A stretch of DNA of 61,872 nucleotides from Erythrobacter sp. (GCA_024642565.1 JAHEAV010000018.1:1-61872), one strand, 5' to 3'; shown: positions 1 through 9,145, counted from the first letter of the stretch. Made by a program: numbers and translations. The notes: generated by a model not told the origin, from the sequence alone.

Positions 1-1088
1 GCGGCCTGGCCGGGGGCAACGCCAAATTCGGGATCGGCGAAGCGCAGGGTGACGCCTGCTCCATCGCCCAGTAGTCCATCCAGCGTGACCGGCACCGGCT
101 TGGCCAGCGAACGGACTTTAGCCGACAAGGGTGCATCAGGCACAGGGCCGATGCGATTGGTTTCGATTACCCGCGCCGCGCGAACGGCCAGCAGACGCTT
201 GGGGCCGACCCGGACTTCTGCAGTGTCAGCGTCAAGGCCTGTTACATAGAGCGGTTCTGCCTGGCCGCCGATGTCCAGACCGCGGCGCTGGCCAACGGTG
301 AAATGGATGACCCCCTGATGCGTGCCCAATATCTCGCCCGATTCGGAATGGACGATCCGCCCCGGCTTTATGCCCTCGGGACGAAGCGCAGTAACGATCT
401 TGGCGTAATCGCCATCAGGCACAAAGCAGATGTCCTGACTATCGGGTTTGGCGGCGTTGCGCAGGCCAGCCTGTCCGGCCAGCTCACGGACCTGAGCCTT
501 GGGGAGCCCGCCCAACGGAAAGCGCAGGTAATCAAGCTGCGCTTCGGTGGTGCCGTAAAGGAAATAGGATTGGTCGCGCGCCGGATCCAGCGCGCGGTGC
601 AGTTCCGGGCCCGCCGCGCCGATTATCCGGCGGACATAATGGCCAGTGGCAAGGCAATCGGCCCCAAGTTCTTGGGCCATGTGCAACAGATCGGTGAATT
701 TGGGCCCCATATTACAGCGGATGCAAGGCACCGGAGTGCGCCCCTGCAAATATTCATCGGCGAATGTCTTGACCACATCCTCCCGAAACGCGCTTTCATG
801 GTCAAACACATAATGCGGTATGCCCAGCCGTTCGGCCACTGCACGCGCGTCGCTAATATCGTCACCGGCACAGCAGGCGCCTTTGCGGCCTGTGGCTGCG
901 CCATAATCATACAGCTGCAATGTGATACCGATCACCTCTGCACCTGTGGCCGCAGCCAGAGCAGCCACAACCGAGGAATCGACCCCGCCAGACATGGCTA
1001 CCACAATACGGCAGTCGCCCGCTGCGCGCGGCAGGTCAAATAGCGCTGCTGCATCAAGCGCGGAATCGAAGAGGTTTGCGGTGTGCAT
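1..1088 (-). CDS. mnmA: tRNA-specific 2-thiouridylase MnmA (3' end cut by window)
   Basis: This enzyme places sulfur on the wobble uridine (U34) of Glu, Gln and Lys tRNAs in the cytoplasm. The PP-loop ATP-binding motif SGGVDSS lies near residue 30, read from the minus strand. The two cysteines expected for catalysis are visible in [12 protein letters not shown] and in DSQDICFVP. About 362 codons are present, so only a short C-terminal piece lies outside the window. The ATG at 1088 gives an N-terminus [19 protein letters not shown] before the PP-loop, which is a normal length for the family. The 1089-1210 stretch upstream separates it from a divergently transcribed gene pair. The assignment is firm; only the exact start is uncertain. 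Confidence 0.95.
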   Translation of the reverse strand, partial: MHTANLFDSALDAAALFDLPRAAGDCRIVVAMSGGVDSSVVAALAAATGAEVIGITLQLYDYGAATGRKGACCAGDDISDARAVAERLGIPHYVFDHESAFREDVVKTFADEYLQGRTPVPCIRCNMGPKFTDLLHMAQELGADCLATGHYVRRIIGAAGPELHRALDPARDQSYFLYGTTEAQLDYLRFPLGGLPKAQVRELAGQAGLRNAAKPDSQDICFVPDGDYAKIVTALRPEGIKPGRIVHSESGEILGTHQGVIHFTVGQRRGLDIGGQAEPLYVTGLDADTAEVRVGPKRLLAVRAARVIETNRIGPVPDAPLSAKVRSLAKPVPVTLDGLLGDGAGVTLRFADPEFGVAPGQA

Positions 1089-1210
1089 TGGCGCGGCCCT
1101 TACACTGCTCAAGATGGGATCGCCAGTACCCGGCACAGTCCATCAATCCTAACCAGGAGTAAACCGCGGCTTTACCGGATCTTGACCATCGCGGCGTTAA
1201 AGCGCTCGAC

Positions 1211-1513
1211 ATGATTGAAGCACCTATCGCCAATTGGGCCGTTCCGGAGCCCCATGACACAGGTCAATTGCGCTCTATTTCTTGGGCCGAACTGGCCGCG
1301 CGCCTTTCCGCTGCACGCGAGTTGCGGCAGGAACTGCTCAGCAATTCTGACGCCTTTGGGTGCGCCTTCACAGGCTTTGCCCATCTGCGTGAGGAATTGC
1401 TTAACGAAAATGGCACTTACGTTAACCCTGATATTTTAGCCGATGGAAAAGCCCTGTCGGCCAAAAGGACTTACAGCGCGCACGACGCGATTCACGGCGA
1501 CCGAGAGAACTGA
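1211..1513 (+). CDS. small conserved-looking protein coupled to sciP
   Basis: This 100-residue protein has no family I can name with confidence. It begins MIEAPIANWAVPEPHD and carries a short amphipathic stretch ISWAELAARLSAARELRQEL, with no signal peptide or membrane segment. Its stop codon shares one base with the ATG of sciP (TGATG), which suggests translational coupling and argues that it is real. Codon use matches its neighbours. A pairing of a short ORF with a DUF1153 gene would make a regulator accessory role conceivable, but that is only inferred from position. Confidence 0.6.
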   Translation: MIEAPIANWAVPEPHDTGQLRSISWAELAARLSAARELRQELLSNSDAFGCAFTGFAHLREELLNENGTYVNPDILADGKALSAKRTYSAHDAIHGDREN

Positions 1514-1812
1514 TGATCGAAAACCAGAAAATTCGAGCCGCGCAGGTTATTGGCCCACTGGGCGAGCCCCTTTCCATAAAGGATCTCCCGCCACCCAATA
1601 CCAAGCGCTGGGTCGTCCGCCGCAAGGCAGAGGTGGTTGCGGCCGTCAATGGCGGACTGCTGACAATTGACGAGGTGCTGGAGCGCTATAATCTCACGCT
1701 CGAGGAATTTGCGTCCTGGCAGCGCGCGGTAGACCGTTCCGGCATGCAGGGGCTGCGCGTGACACGCATCCAGCATTACCGCGACTTGTACGAGCGCCAA
1801 CTCAAATATTAA
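1513..1812 (+). CDS. sciP: CtrA inhibitor SciP (DUF1153)
   Basis: SciP is a small cytoplasmic protein that, in Caulobacter, binds the cell-cycle regulator CtrA and DNA and blocks CtrA-dependent transcription. The 99-residue sequence shows the hallmark block VIGPLGEPLSIKDLPPPNTK followed by RWVVRRKAEVVAAVNGGLL, the conserved DUF1153 core, and a C-terminal helix-turn-helix-like region ending HYRDLYERQLKY. The start at 1513 overlaps the stop of the preceding small ORF by one base. I saw no clear CtrA box (TTAA-N7-TTAA) upstream of this pair. The family assignment is firm; the cell-cycle role here is by analogy. Confidence 0.93.
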   Translation: MIENQKIRAAQVIGPLGEPLSIKDLPPPNTKRWVVRRKAEVVAAVNGGLLTIDEVLERYNLTLEEFASWQRAVDRSGMQGLRVTRIQHYRDLYERQLKY

Positions 1813-2028
1813 GCACGGCCAAATCACCCGGCATACCGACAAAAAGACTGAAACAAACCGCTTTTCCGAAGCACTTGGTGCATCGGCGACCGGTGTAGAT
1901 TGGCTATTTACCAAAACTTGTATTAGACCTCTTCGTTATTCGGCCACTCAAGAGCCGAGCGTGTGTTTTCCCGTGCCATTTCATCGGGATCGGGCAAGCG
2001 GGACGAAACAGTAACAGGAGGAAATGCT

Positions 2029-2292
2029 ATGGGTTGGATAATTGCATTGATCGTGGGCGGTGTGGCAGGCTGGCTTGCCAGCTTGGTCATGAACCGCGAT
2101 GCTTCCATGGGAATTTTCTGGAACATCGTTGTCGGCTGTGTTGGCTCGGTAGTGGGGAACCTTATTGCCGGTCCGCTGGGCTATGGCGGCAGTGTGAAGG
2201 AATTCTCGTTGACCGGTCTGATTATCGCCGTGGTTGGTGCCGTTGTGCTTCTTGGGGTTGTGAACCTCGTTCAGCGTGGCCGCGTGCGCTAA
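2029..2292 (+). CDS. GlsB/YeaQ/YmgE-family small membrane protein
   Basis: This 87-residue protein belongs to the transglycosylase-associated/YeaQ family, small inner-membrane proteins often induced by general stress. Three hydrophobic segments are visible: GWIIALIVGGVAGWLASLVM, then WNIVVGCVGSVVGNLIAG, and LTGLIIAVVGAVVLLGVVNLV. The glycine-rich helices and final basic tail (QRGRVR) are typical. The ATG at 2029 was chosen because a strong AGGAGG sits just upstream; a longer reading frame exists but lacks a ribosome site. The molecular role of the family is poorly known. It stands alone and is followed by a terminator. Confidence 0.88.
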   Translation: MGWIIALIVGGVAGWLASLVMNRDASMGIFWNIVVGCVGSVVGNLIAGPLGYGGSVKEFSLTGLIIAVVGAVVLLGVVNLVQRGRVR

Positions 2293-2318
2293 TCGGCAAA
2301 ACCTTGAAATTGCGTAAG

Positions 2319-2358
2319 ACGGGCGGGGTAGCGAAGGCTGCTACCGCCCGTTTCTTAT
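2319..2358 (+). terminator. Rho-independent terminator after the YeaQ-family gene
   Basis: The arms acgggcgg..tagc and gctaccgcccgt form a GC-rich stem with a small bulge and a GAAG loop, followed by the T-rich run ttcttatt. It lies 27 bases after the stop codon at 2292. Confidence 0.75.
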
Positions 2359-2497
2359 TGTAAGAGTTGCCCGTTTCCTGTTTTAGGAATTGAACGTGCG
2401 GCGATAAACACTCGTCGGGCTCAGATGTCGCCTGTCGAGCGATTGATTGCTCCTGTCCGTCAGAGGGCTTAAGGCGCGCCACAGCTACCGGTGCGGC

Positions 2498-2524
2498 TTG
2501 CAACCGGTGATATATATGTATAAC
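2498..2524 (+). promoter_or_regulatory. possible promoter of the RND efflux operon
   Basis: A -35-like TTGCAA at 2498-2503 and a -10-like TATAAC at 2519-2524 lie in an AT-rich patch about 57 bases before the adaptor start codon. The 15-base spacing is shorter than ideal. Two direct copies of ACCGGTG (2487-2493 and 2503-2509) flank the -35 element. Evidence is by eye only. Confidence 0.35.
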
Positions 2525-2580
2525 ACACCACCGGGTTAGAGCCGTTCGGTGCGCTACCAAATGATTAAGGCAGTTGCGCG

Positions 2581-3771
2581 ATGAATTATGAGACAACCGT
2601 GGAGGCGGATCAGGGCGAGGTTTTCGCCGATGATTTTGCCGGGGATCTGGCTGCTCAAGGGAGCAAGCGGAAGCGCAATATTGTGCTGGCCCTGCTGGGT
2701 TTGATCGTTGTCGCAGGGATTGCGTTTTTCTTGCTGGGTCAGGGTGAAGTTGCCCCCGTTGCGGCTGGTGACCGACAGGAACAGGCTCCGGTGATTTCGG
2801 TGATTGCGCCCGGGCGCACCACGGTTGAAGGGCAGATTACCGCAACTGGTACTTTGGCCGCGCGGCGCGCCTTGCCTGTGGGCGTGGCGGGCGAAGGCGG
2901 GCGGGTTATTTCCGTGCCAGTCGATGCCGGCCAATGGGTAAGCGCCGGGCAAGTGCTCGTCGTAATTGATCGTTCGGTGCAGAACCAGCAGGCCGCCAGT
3001 GCGGGCGCTCAGGTTCAGGTGTCGCAGGCCGATGCCCGCCTGGCGCAGGCCAATCTCGACCGAGCGCTCAAACTGGTCGACCGTGGTTTCATCAGCACTG
3101 CCGATGTCGATCGTTTGACGGCAACGCGCGATGCCGCTGTGGCGCGTGTTAAGGTCGCACAGGCACAGGCCGGTGAATTGCGGGCGCGCAACGCAAGGCT
3201 CAACGTTGTCGCACCGGCATCAGGCTTGGTACTGGAACGAAATGTAGAGCCTGGCCAGGTTGTCAGTGCAGGATCACCAGCCCTGTTCACAATCGCCAAG
3301 GGCGGCGAAATGGAAATGCTGGCGAAAGTTGGCGAAGCCGAGCTCGCACGCATTGGCGTCGGGATAACTGCACAAGTCAGTCCGGTTGGATCTGACAATT
3401 CCTATACGGGCCAGATTTGGCAATTATCACCCACGATTGACCCGCAGAACCGCCAGGGGACCGCGCGCATCGCACTGCCCTATGCCGAAGGGTTGCGGCC
3501 GGGCGGATTCGCCAACGCTACGATACGTAGCGGCACCATGGTGGCGCCGGTCCTGCCGGAAAGTGCGGTCTTGTCCGATGACGAAGGCAGTTTTGTCTAT
3601 ATCGTGGGCCAGGACAACAAGGTTGAGCGCCGTGAAGTTCAGACCGGTTCGGTTACCGGTAATGGCGTGATCATAACCAAAGGTCTTACCGGTTCGGAGC
3701 GTGTTGTCTTGCGAGCTGGCGGCTTCCTCAATCCCGGCGAGACCGTCAAACCGGTAAAAGCGGGAAGCTGA
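2581..3771 (+). CDS. RND efflux periplasmic adaptor (MexA/AcrA-type, HlyD fold)
   Basis: This is the membrane-fusion protein that bridges an inner-membrane RND pump to an outer-membrane channel. The 396-residue protein has a cytosolic N-terminus of about 35 residues and one membrane anchor (IVLALLGLIVVAGIAFFLLG, about residues 36-55) rather than a lipobox. A lipoyl-type half follows (PVDAGQWVSAGQVLVVID), then an alpha-hairpin with repeated QA/RL helices (about 135-205), the second lipoyl half (VVAPASGLVLERNVEPGQVV) and a beta-barrel/proximal domain. It ends 6 bases before the permease gene, so the two are one transcript. No outer-membrane TolC gene is adjacent. Substrate cannot be told from sequence. 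Confidence 0.93.
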   Translation: MNYETTVEADQGEVFADDFAGDLAAQGSKRKRNIVLALLGLIVVAGIAFFLLGQGEVAPVAAGDRQEQAPVISVIAPGRTTVEGQITATGTLAARRALPVGVAGEGGRVISVPVDAGQWVSAGQVLVVIDRSVQNQQAASAGAQVQVSQADARLAQANLDRALKLVDRGFISTADVDRLTATRDAAVARVKVAQAQAGELRARNARLNVVAPASGLVLERNVEPGQVVSAGSPALFTIAKGGEMEMLAKVGEAELARIGVGITAQVSPVGSDNSYTGQIWQLSPTIDPQNRQGTARIALPYAEGLRPGGFANATIRSGTMVAPVLPESAVLSDDEGSFVYIVGQDNKVERREVQTGSVTGNGVIITKGLTGSERVVLRAGGFLNPGETVKPVKAGS

Positions 3772-3777
3772 CGCAGC

Positions 3778-6700
3778 ATGAATTTCAGCAATATCTCCGC
3801 CTGGTCGATCCGCAATCCAGTGATACCGCTGGTGATCTTCACTGCCTTATTGCTGGCAGGGATCCTCAGCTTCATGCGTATGGACGTGGTCGACAATCCC
3901 GATGTGGATTTCCCGGCGGTCAATATCTCGATTTCGCAGCCCGGCGCGGCCCCAACCGAAATCGAAAACCAGATCACCCAGCTCGTCGAATCCGCGGTCC
4001 GTTCGGTCAATGGCGTTAATTCGATTTCTTCAACCGCGAGTGAGGGCAATTCTAGCACCTTTGTCGAATTCGACATTGGCACCGATTCCAACGATGCCGT
4101 TGCGGAGGTGAAGAATGCTGTCGATACGATCCGCGGTAGCTTGCCCGACGGAATTCTTGAGCCCCGGATAAGCAAGATCGATGTGGCTGGCGGCGGGTTC
4201 CTCGGGATCTATGCCGTCGAAGCCAGCGACATGACTATTGAACAGCTCAGCTGGTTTATCGACGATGTCGTTGCCAAACGCTTGCTGAGTGTCGAAGGCA
4301 TGGCCGAAGTCCAGCGCATCGGCGGCGTGGATCGGGAGATCGAAGTTATCCTCGACCCGATGCGGATGCAGGCGCTGGGCGTGACTGCGGGGCAGATCAA
4401 CTCGGTATTGCGGCAAGACAATGTCGATGCGGCAGGCGGGATGGCCGAAGTTGGCGGTACCCGCCAATCGGTGCGCGTTCTTGGCAATGACGCAAGCGCG
4501 TTTGAACTCGGCGAACGGCAGATCCGGCTTGGCAATGGCGTCACCGTAAAATTGTCCGACGTAGCCACGGTGCGCGATGGTTATGGCGAGCGCACCTCGA
4601 TCGCGAAACTGCGTGACAAGGAAGTTGTGAACTTCGCCATGTCGCGCGCGAAGGGCGCGTCGGATGTGACCGTGTTCGACGGCGCGATGGAAGAAATTTC
4701 CAAGATCCAGGAGGAAAATCCCGGAGTCCGCGTCATCGAATTGCGCAACAGCGTCAAATACACCGAAAGCCAGTACGAAAGCTCAATCGCCGCGATGGTC
4801 GAAGGTGCGATCCTTGCAGTCGTTGTTGTGTTCCTGTTCCTTCGCGATTGGCGCGCGACGGTGATTTCCGCAGTTGCCATCCCACTGTCGGCGATCCCGA
4901 CATTCTGGTTCATGGACCTGGTTGGCTTCAACTTGAATTCGCTTTCGCTGCTTGCGCTTGGTCTGGTGGCGGGCGTTCTGGTCGATGACGCGATCGTGGA
5001 GATCGAGAATATTGTGCGCCATATGCGCATGGGCAAATCTGCCTATCAGGCCTCGATCGATGCAGCGGACGAGATCGGCCTGGCTGTGGTGGCGACATCG
5101 TTTTGCATCGTTGCCGTGTTCTTGCCGGTTGGCCTGATGCCGGGAATTTCCGGTCAGTTCTTCAAGAACTTCGGTATTACCGTGGTGATCGCTGTTCTGA
5201 TGAGCTTGGCGGTCGCTCGCATGATTACCCCGATGCTTGCGGCGTATTTCCTGCATTCCAAAGGTCATGCCTCGCATGGCGAAGGCCCCATGATGGATCG
5301 CTACATGCGGATTCTGAAATGGACGCTTGATGCCACGCATTCGCACGCGCTGAAGAGAAAATTCGCCAATGTGCAGGCACGTCGTTCGGACCATGTCGCC
5401 AACTTTCTGATCGGAGCGGGCCTGATTGCGGTAATTCAGGTGTACCAGAAGCTGACCGCACCGGCGGCGGCTGTTGCCGAAGGGGTGCAAGAGGCGCCGG
5501 GGGCATTCGCGCTGATTTTCATGGCTGTGGGCGGGATCATCGGCGCCTATCTGCTTGGCGGTTTGGTGAAATTCCTGATCGGTGCCGCGATGGGCTTCAT
5601 GCGCGGCTTCGATGCCAGCCATTTGACCCGGCGCACTCGCCATCTGGCGATAAAGGCGCGATTGTTCGATCACCGTGTCTGGATGATGTTTGTCGGCCTT
5701 TTTGCCTTTCTTCTTACAGTCGTCTTGTTTGGCATTACGCCGCAGCAATTTCAGCCGACGATTAACGACGACAACAGCCGGATCGAGATCGAACTGGTGC
5801 CGGGCACGACAATGGCGCAGACCGAGCGCGTGGCCGATAAGGTGGCCGCTTTGCTGTACCAACAGCCGGAAGTCGAACGTGCTCTTGAACGGGTGCGAGA
5901 AGGCAGCGCTACGCTTTATATTGCCCTGAAGCCTGAGCGCGACAAAACTTCGAACGAATTTGAACGCGACCTCGCTCCAACGCTGGCGCAAATTCCCGAT
6001 GCACGCGTGCGTTTCCAGTCGCAATCGGGCGGCGGAGGCACCGGGCGCGATATCTCAATCATGCTCGCCGGTTCCGATCCCAAATTGCTCAACGAAGCGG
6101 CGGCCCAGCTTGTCGAAGAAATGCGCGGCCTCAATACACTCGTGGCGCCGCGGATCGCTGGCGACATTCGCCGTCCGGAACTGGTGATCACACCGCGCGC
6201 CGATCTGGCCGCACAGCTTGGCGTGACGACTGCCGCACTCAGCCAGGCAATTCGTATCGCAACGATGGGTGAGATCGACCAGAACGCCGCGAAATTCTCG
6301 CTATCCGACCGGCAGATCCCGATCCGGGTCAAATTGCCTCAGGAATCCCGGCGCGATCTGCAGACAATTGCCAATCTTCCGGTCCAGACTTCCAATGGCG
6401 GTTCCGTGCCGCTGGAGCGGGTTGCTGAAATTTCCTTCGGATCAGGCCCCACCTCGATCCAGCGCTACAACCAGAGCCGACGGATATTCGTCGGCGCAGA
6501 CCTTGCACCCAATGTCCTCAAGGGTGTGGCAATGGAACAGATCGACAAATTGCCGATCCTTGGCAAATTGCCACAAGGTGTCGCGCGCGATGTTGTGGGC
6601 GAAGATGAATGGCAGGCCGAACTGGCGGTAAACTTCGTTATCGCGTTGATCTCCGGGGTGCTGCTGGTCTTCGCTGTGCTGGTGCTGTTGTACAAGCGGT

Positions 6701-7227
6701 TGATGTCACCACTGGTCAATATGGGCTCGCTGGCGCTGGCGCCGCTTGGCGGAATTTTCCTGGTGTGGGTGGTCGGCCAGCCTGTTTCGATGCCGGTCAT
6801 GATCGGGATTCTCATGCTGCTGGGGATCGTGTCCAAGAACTCGATCCTTCTTATCGATTTCGCAATTGAGGAGATGGCCGCCGGGACCCGTCAGGTCGAA
6901 GCGATCATTGAAGCGGGCCATAAACGCGCCCAGCCGATCGTGATGACCACTGTGGCAATGACTGCCGGGATGGTGCCGACCGCTATCTCGCTAACAGGCG
7001 ACGGTGCGTGGCGCGCGCCGATGGGTACGGTTGTTATCGGCGGGCTTATCATGTCGACCTTGCTGACCTTGCTGATCGTACCGGCTGGCTTCAGCCTCGC
7101 AGACGGATTTGAAAAGCGGGCCGGACCTTGGCTGCGCAAACGCCTGCTGACCTACAAGCCCGGAGACGCGGACCGAATCTTCACAGGCGAGACAGGCGGC
7201 GCGGCGGAGGCTACACCAGCCGAGTGA
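3778..7227 (+). CDS. RND multidrug efflux permease (AcrB/MMPL superfamily) with extra central insertion
   Basis: This inner-membrane pump couples proton entry to export of small molecules. At 1149 residues it is about 100 longer than AcrB. The TM4 proton-relay aspartates are present in GVLVDDAIVEIENI (D403 and D404), and the TM10 lysine is K1020 in GIVSKNSILLIDF. Two large periplasmic loops follow TM1 and TM7 as expected. The extra length lies between TM6 and TM7, about residues 530-625, where the usual short cytoplasmic helix is replaced by hydrophobic segments such as ANFLIGAGLIAVIQVY and ALIFMAVGGIIGAYLLGGLV. The adaptor gene lies immediately upstream. The class is sure; the substrate is unknown. 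Confidence 0.94.
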   Translation: MNFSNISAWSIRNPVIPLVIFTALLLAGILSFMRMDVVDNPDVDFPAVNISISQPGAAPTEIENQITQLVESAVRSVNGVNSISSTASEGNSSTFVEFDIGTDSNDAVAEVKNAVDTIRGSLPDGILEPRISKIDVAGGGFLGIYAVEASDMTIEQLSWFIDDVVAKRLLSVEGMAEVQRIGGVDREIEVILDPMRMQALGVTAGQINSVLRQDNVDAAGGMAEVGGTRQSVRVLGNDASAFELGERQIRLGNGVTVKLSDVATVRDGYGERTSIAKLRDKEVVNFAMSRAKGASDVTVFDGAMEEISKIQEENPGVRVIELRNSVKYTESQYESSIAAMVEGAILAVVVVFLFLRDWRATVISAVAIPLSAIPTFWFMDLVGFNLNSLSLLALGLVAGVLVDDAIVEIENIVRHMRMGKSAYQASIDAADEIGLAVVATSFCIVAVFLPVGLMPGISGQFFKNFGITVVIAVLMSLAVARMITPMLAAYFLHSKGHASHGEGPMMDRYMRILKWTLDATHSHALKRKFANVQARRSDHVANFLIGAGLIAVIQVYQKLTAPAAAVAEGVQEAPGAFALIFMAVGGIIGAYLLGGLVKFLIGAAMGFMRGFDASHLTRRTRHLAIKARLFDHRVWMMFVGLFAFLLTVVLFGITPQQFQPTINDDNSRIEIELVPGTTMAQTERVADKVAALLYQQPEVERALERVREGSATLYIALKPERDKTSNEFERDLAPTLAQIPDARVRFQSQSGGGGTGRDISIMLAGSDPKLLNEAAAQLVEEMRGLNTLVAPRIAGDIRRPELVITPRADLAAQLGVTTAALSQAIRIATMGEIDQNAAKFSLSDRQIPIRVKLPQESRRDLQTIANLPVQTSNGGSVPLERVAEISFGSGPTSIQRYNQSRRIFVGADLAPNVLKGVAMEQIDKLPILGKLPQGVARDVVGEDEWQAELAVNFVIALISGVLLVFAVLVLLYKRLMSPLVNMGSLALAPLGGIFLVWVVGQPVSMPVMIGILMLLGIVSKNSILLIDFAIEEMAAGTRQVEAIIEAGHKRAQPIVMTTVAMTAGMVPTAISLTGDGAWRAPMGTVVIGGLIMSTLLTLLIVPAGFSLADGFEKRAGPWLRKRLLTYKPGDADRIFTGETGGAAEATPAE

Positions 7228-7268
7228 GGCCCGATTCGTCCAATGGTGCCGGCCACGTGGTCGCGCAA

Positions 7269-8507
7269 ATGTCCATGCCCCCTGATCGTGCGCGCAATAT
7301 GCGTATTACCGCCACACTGATGCTGGTATTCATGGCCGGGCTGTTCCTGACGGCCCGCCAGTTCGAAGGAATTCATCCAGCCTGGGGCTATGTTCTAGCC
7401 TTTTCGGAGGCCGCGATGGTTGGCGGTTTGGCGGACTGGTTTGCCGTCACGGCCCTGTTCCGGCGCCCGCTCGGCCTGCCGATCCCGCACACCGCGATCA
7501 TTCCGGAGAACAAGAACCGGATCGCGGATACGATGGCGCAATTCCTGCGGGACAATTTTCTCACCCCCGCAGTCGTCGCCCGGCGGATGCAGACCATGAA
7601 CATGGCTGGCGCCGTGGGCAATTACCTGGTCGAGCCACGGGCGGGCAGCGGTTCGCGGATTGGCGGCGGCGCGGCAGAATTGCTGGCTGGAATTCTTGAG
7701 TCACTTGATCCGGAGCGGCTCGGCGGACAGGTCAAATCAGGCCTCAAGGTACAGCTTGCGAAGCTGGAGATTTCCCCGCTGCTGGGCCAGATGCTGACGG
7801 CTGCGATTGCGGATCGGCGGCATCTGCCGATGATGGATTCGATGATCCGCTGGGCCGGGCTGACTCTGGAAGATAATGAAGAGATGGTCCGCACGATGAT
7901 TCATGAACGGGCCAATTCGCTGATCCGCTGGGTCGGGCTGGACGAACGGTTGGCCAATTCGGTGATCGATGGCCTCTACCGCTTGCTTGCCGAAGTTCTG
8001 GTGGACCCGGATCATCCGCTACGCAGCAAGATTGAAGAAGGCCTCGAAAAGCTAGCGCATGATCTGGTCCATGATCAACCGACCCGCGAAAAGGTGGAGC
8101 GGATGAAGCAGGAGATGCTCGACAATCCGGCGGTCGCCAATTGGTGGGTTGGCGTGTGGGAGCGGATGCGCGCCGGGCTCATCGCGATGGCCCGCGATCC
8201 TGACAGAGTGCTTGAGGGGCAATTGGGCAATAGCCTGTCCGAGCTGGGCGCGGCCTTGCGTGACGACGCCCGCCTGCAATGGCAGGTCAATCGGTTCGCC
8301 CGGCGTACCGCCGTGGGTGTCGCCAGTCGCTATGGGGGGCAAATTGTCCAATTGGTGTCCGAAACGGTCAAGCGGTGGGACGCGCGCACGGTCACCGACC
8401 GGATTGAAAGCGCGGTCGGCCGCGATCTGCAATTCATCCGGATCAATGGTACAATTGTCGGGGGGCTGGTTGGCGTTACGATCCATTTCCTCAGCGGGGC
8501 CTTCTGA
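7269..8507 (+). CDS. DUF445 family membrane protein
   Basis: DUF445 proteins (YjiN-like) are bacterial membrane proteins of unknown function. The 412-residue protein starts MSMPPDRARNMRITATLMLV and has an N-terminal hydrophobic segment, then the family block EAAMVGGLADWFAVTALFRRPLGLPIPHTAIIPENKNRIADTMA (about residues 45-90, quoted here only to locate it by its GLADWFAV and IPHTAIIP cores). A long helical middle is followed by a C-terminal membrane helix (INGTIVGGLVGVTIHFLS). The ATG at 7269 was preferred to upstream in-frame codons because those overlap the permease gene. It may be cotranscribed with the efflux genes, 41 bases upstream. Function is unknown. Confidence 0.88.
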   Translation: MSMPPDRARNMRITATLMLVFMAGLFLTARQFEGIHPAWGYVLAFSEAAMVGGLADWFAVTALFRRPLGLPIPHTAIIPENKNRIADTMAQFLRDNFLTPAVVARRMQTMNMAGAVGNYLVEPRAGSGSRIGGGAAELLAGILESLDPERLGGQVKSGLKVQLAKLEISPLLGQMLTAAIADRRHLPMMDSMIRWAGLTLEDNEEMVRTMIHERANSLIRWVGLDERLANSVIDGLYRLLAEVLVDPDHPLRSKIEEGLEKLAHDLVHDQPTREKVERMKQEMLDNPAVANWWVGVWERMRAGLIAMARDPDRVLEGQLGNSLSELGAALRDDARLQWQVNRFARRTAVGVASRYGGQIVQLVSETVKRWDARTVTDRIESAVGRDLQFIRINGTIVGGLVGVTIHFLSGAF

Positions 8508-8509
8508 CC

Positions 8510-9058
8510 GTGATAAATCAGACCGGCGCCCCGCTGATCGAGACCGAGCGGTTGACCCTGTCCCTGCCTAAAGTGGAGGATTTGCAGGCCAGCTTCGCCA
8601 TTGTCAGCGACAGCGAAACGCAGCGCTATCTTGGGCCGCAACCGACCAGACCCGATCATTTTGCACGCTTTTTGCGCGGGGTCGGTAGCTGGACGCTCTA
8701 CGGATATGGAAGCCTGATGGTCCGTTTGAAGGGTTCTTCTGAACCGATCGGGACCTGCGGCATCTTCCACAGTTGGCGGGGCCTGGGGGAAGATTTTGAC
8801 AACCAGCCAGAAGCGGGCTGGATCCTGATGCCCGACCATGTCGGGCAAGGTCTTGCTGGCGAGGCAATGCGCGCAGTCCTGAGCTGGTTTGACCGGGAAA
8901 TCGGACCGCGCCGAGTAGTGGCACTCATTGATCCCGCGAATGAACCCTCGCTTCGGCTTGCGGCAAAGCTTGGGTTCGAAATCTTCCGCGATGGCCTGAT
9001 GCCTGATGCAGAGGGCAGTGAAGAGCGCTTGTTGTTGCTTGAACGTATCAAGCCCTGA
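8510..9058 (+). CDS. GNAT-family N-acetyltransferase (RimJ/RimL-like)
   Basis: This 182-residue protein has the layout of acetyl-CoA-dependent N-acetyltransferases that modify ribosomal proteins or small molecules. It starts with GAPLIETERLTLSLP, the typical RimJ/RimL opening, followed by IGTCGIFHSW and the acetyl-CoA binding region WILMPDHVGQGLAGEAMRAVL. The next strand-helix block ends VALIDPANEPSLRLAAKLGFE, also diagnostic. The start is a GTG two bases after the DUF445 stop, so translation is probably coupled. The acceptor substrate is unknown. Confidence 0.88.
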   Translation: MINQTGAPLIETERLTLSLPKVEDLQASFAIVSDSETQRYLGPQPTRPDHFARFLRGVGSWTLYGYGSLMVRLKGSSEPIGTCGIFHSWRGLGEDFDNQPEAGWILMPDHVGQGLAGEAMRAVLSWFDREIGPRRVVALIDPANEPSLRLAAKLGFEIFRDGLMPDAEGSEERLLLLERIKP

Positions 9059-9071
9059 CTCTGGGTAATGG

Positions 9072-9105
9072 CCGATCACCACAGCCCGGCGGCTTTGGTG
9101 ATCGG
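9072..9105. terminator. hairpin between convergent genes
   Basis: The arms CCGATCACCA (9072-9081) and TGGTGATCGG (9096-9105) are perfect complements around a 14-base loop. A second short hairpin, GGGGCT/AGCCCC, follows at 9123-9138. Neither has a good T-run, so they may act as weak convergent terminators between the GNAT gene and etfA. Confidence 0.45.
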
Positions 9106-9145
9106 TTGATCCGGCGAATATAGGGGCTGTCCAGCCCCCGATAAA

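Noticed and set aside
303-1043. A 246-codon plus-strand reading frame opposite mnmA
   Set aside because: It is fully antisense to a strong mnmA match and has an artefactual composition; GC-rich third positions produce such frames on the other strand.
1089-1513. CtrA binding site (TTAA-N7-TTAA) controlling sciP
   Set aside because: TTAA pairs near 1400-1430 have the wrong spacing (17 bases) and lie within the coding ORF.
4783-6024. A 413-codon minus-strand frame rich in His and Arg inside the RND permease gene
   Set aside because: It lies opposite well-conserved pump sequence, has no family-like motifs, and shows the His/Arg/Gln bias typical of antisense frames.
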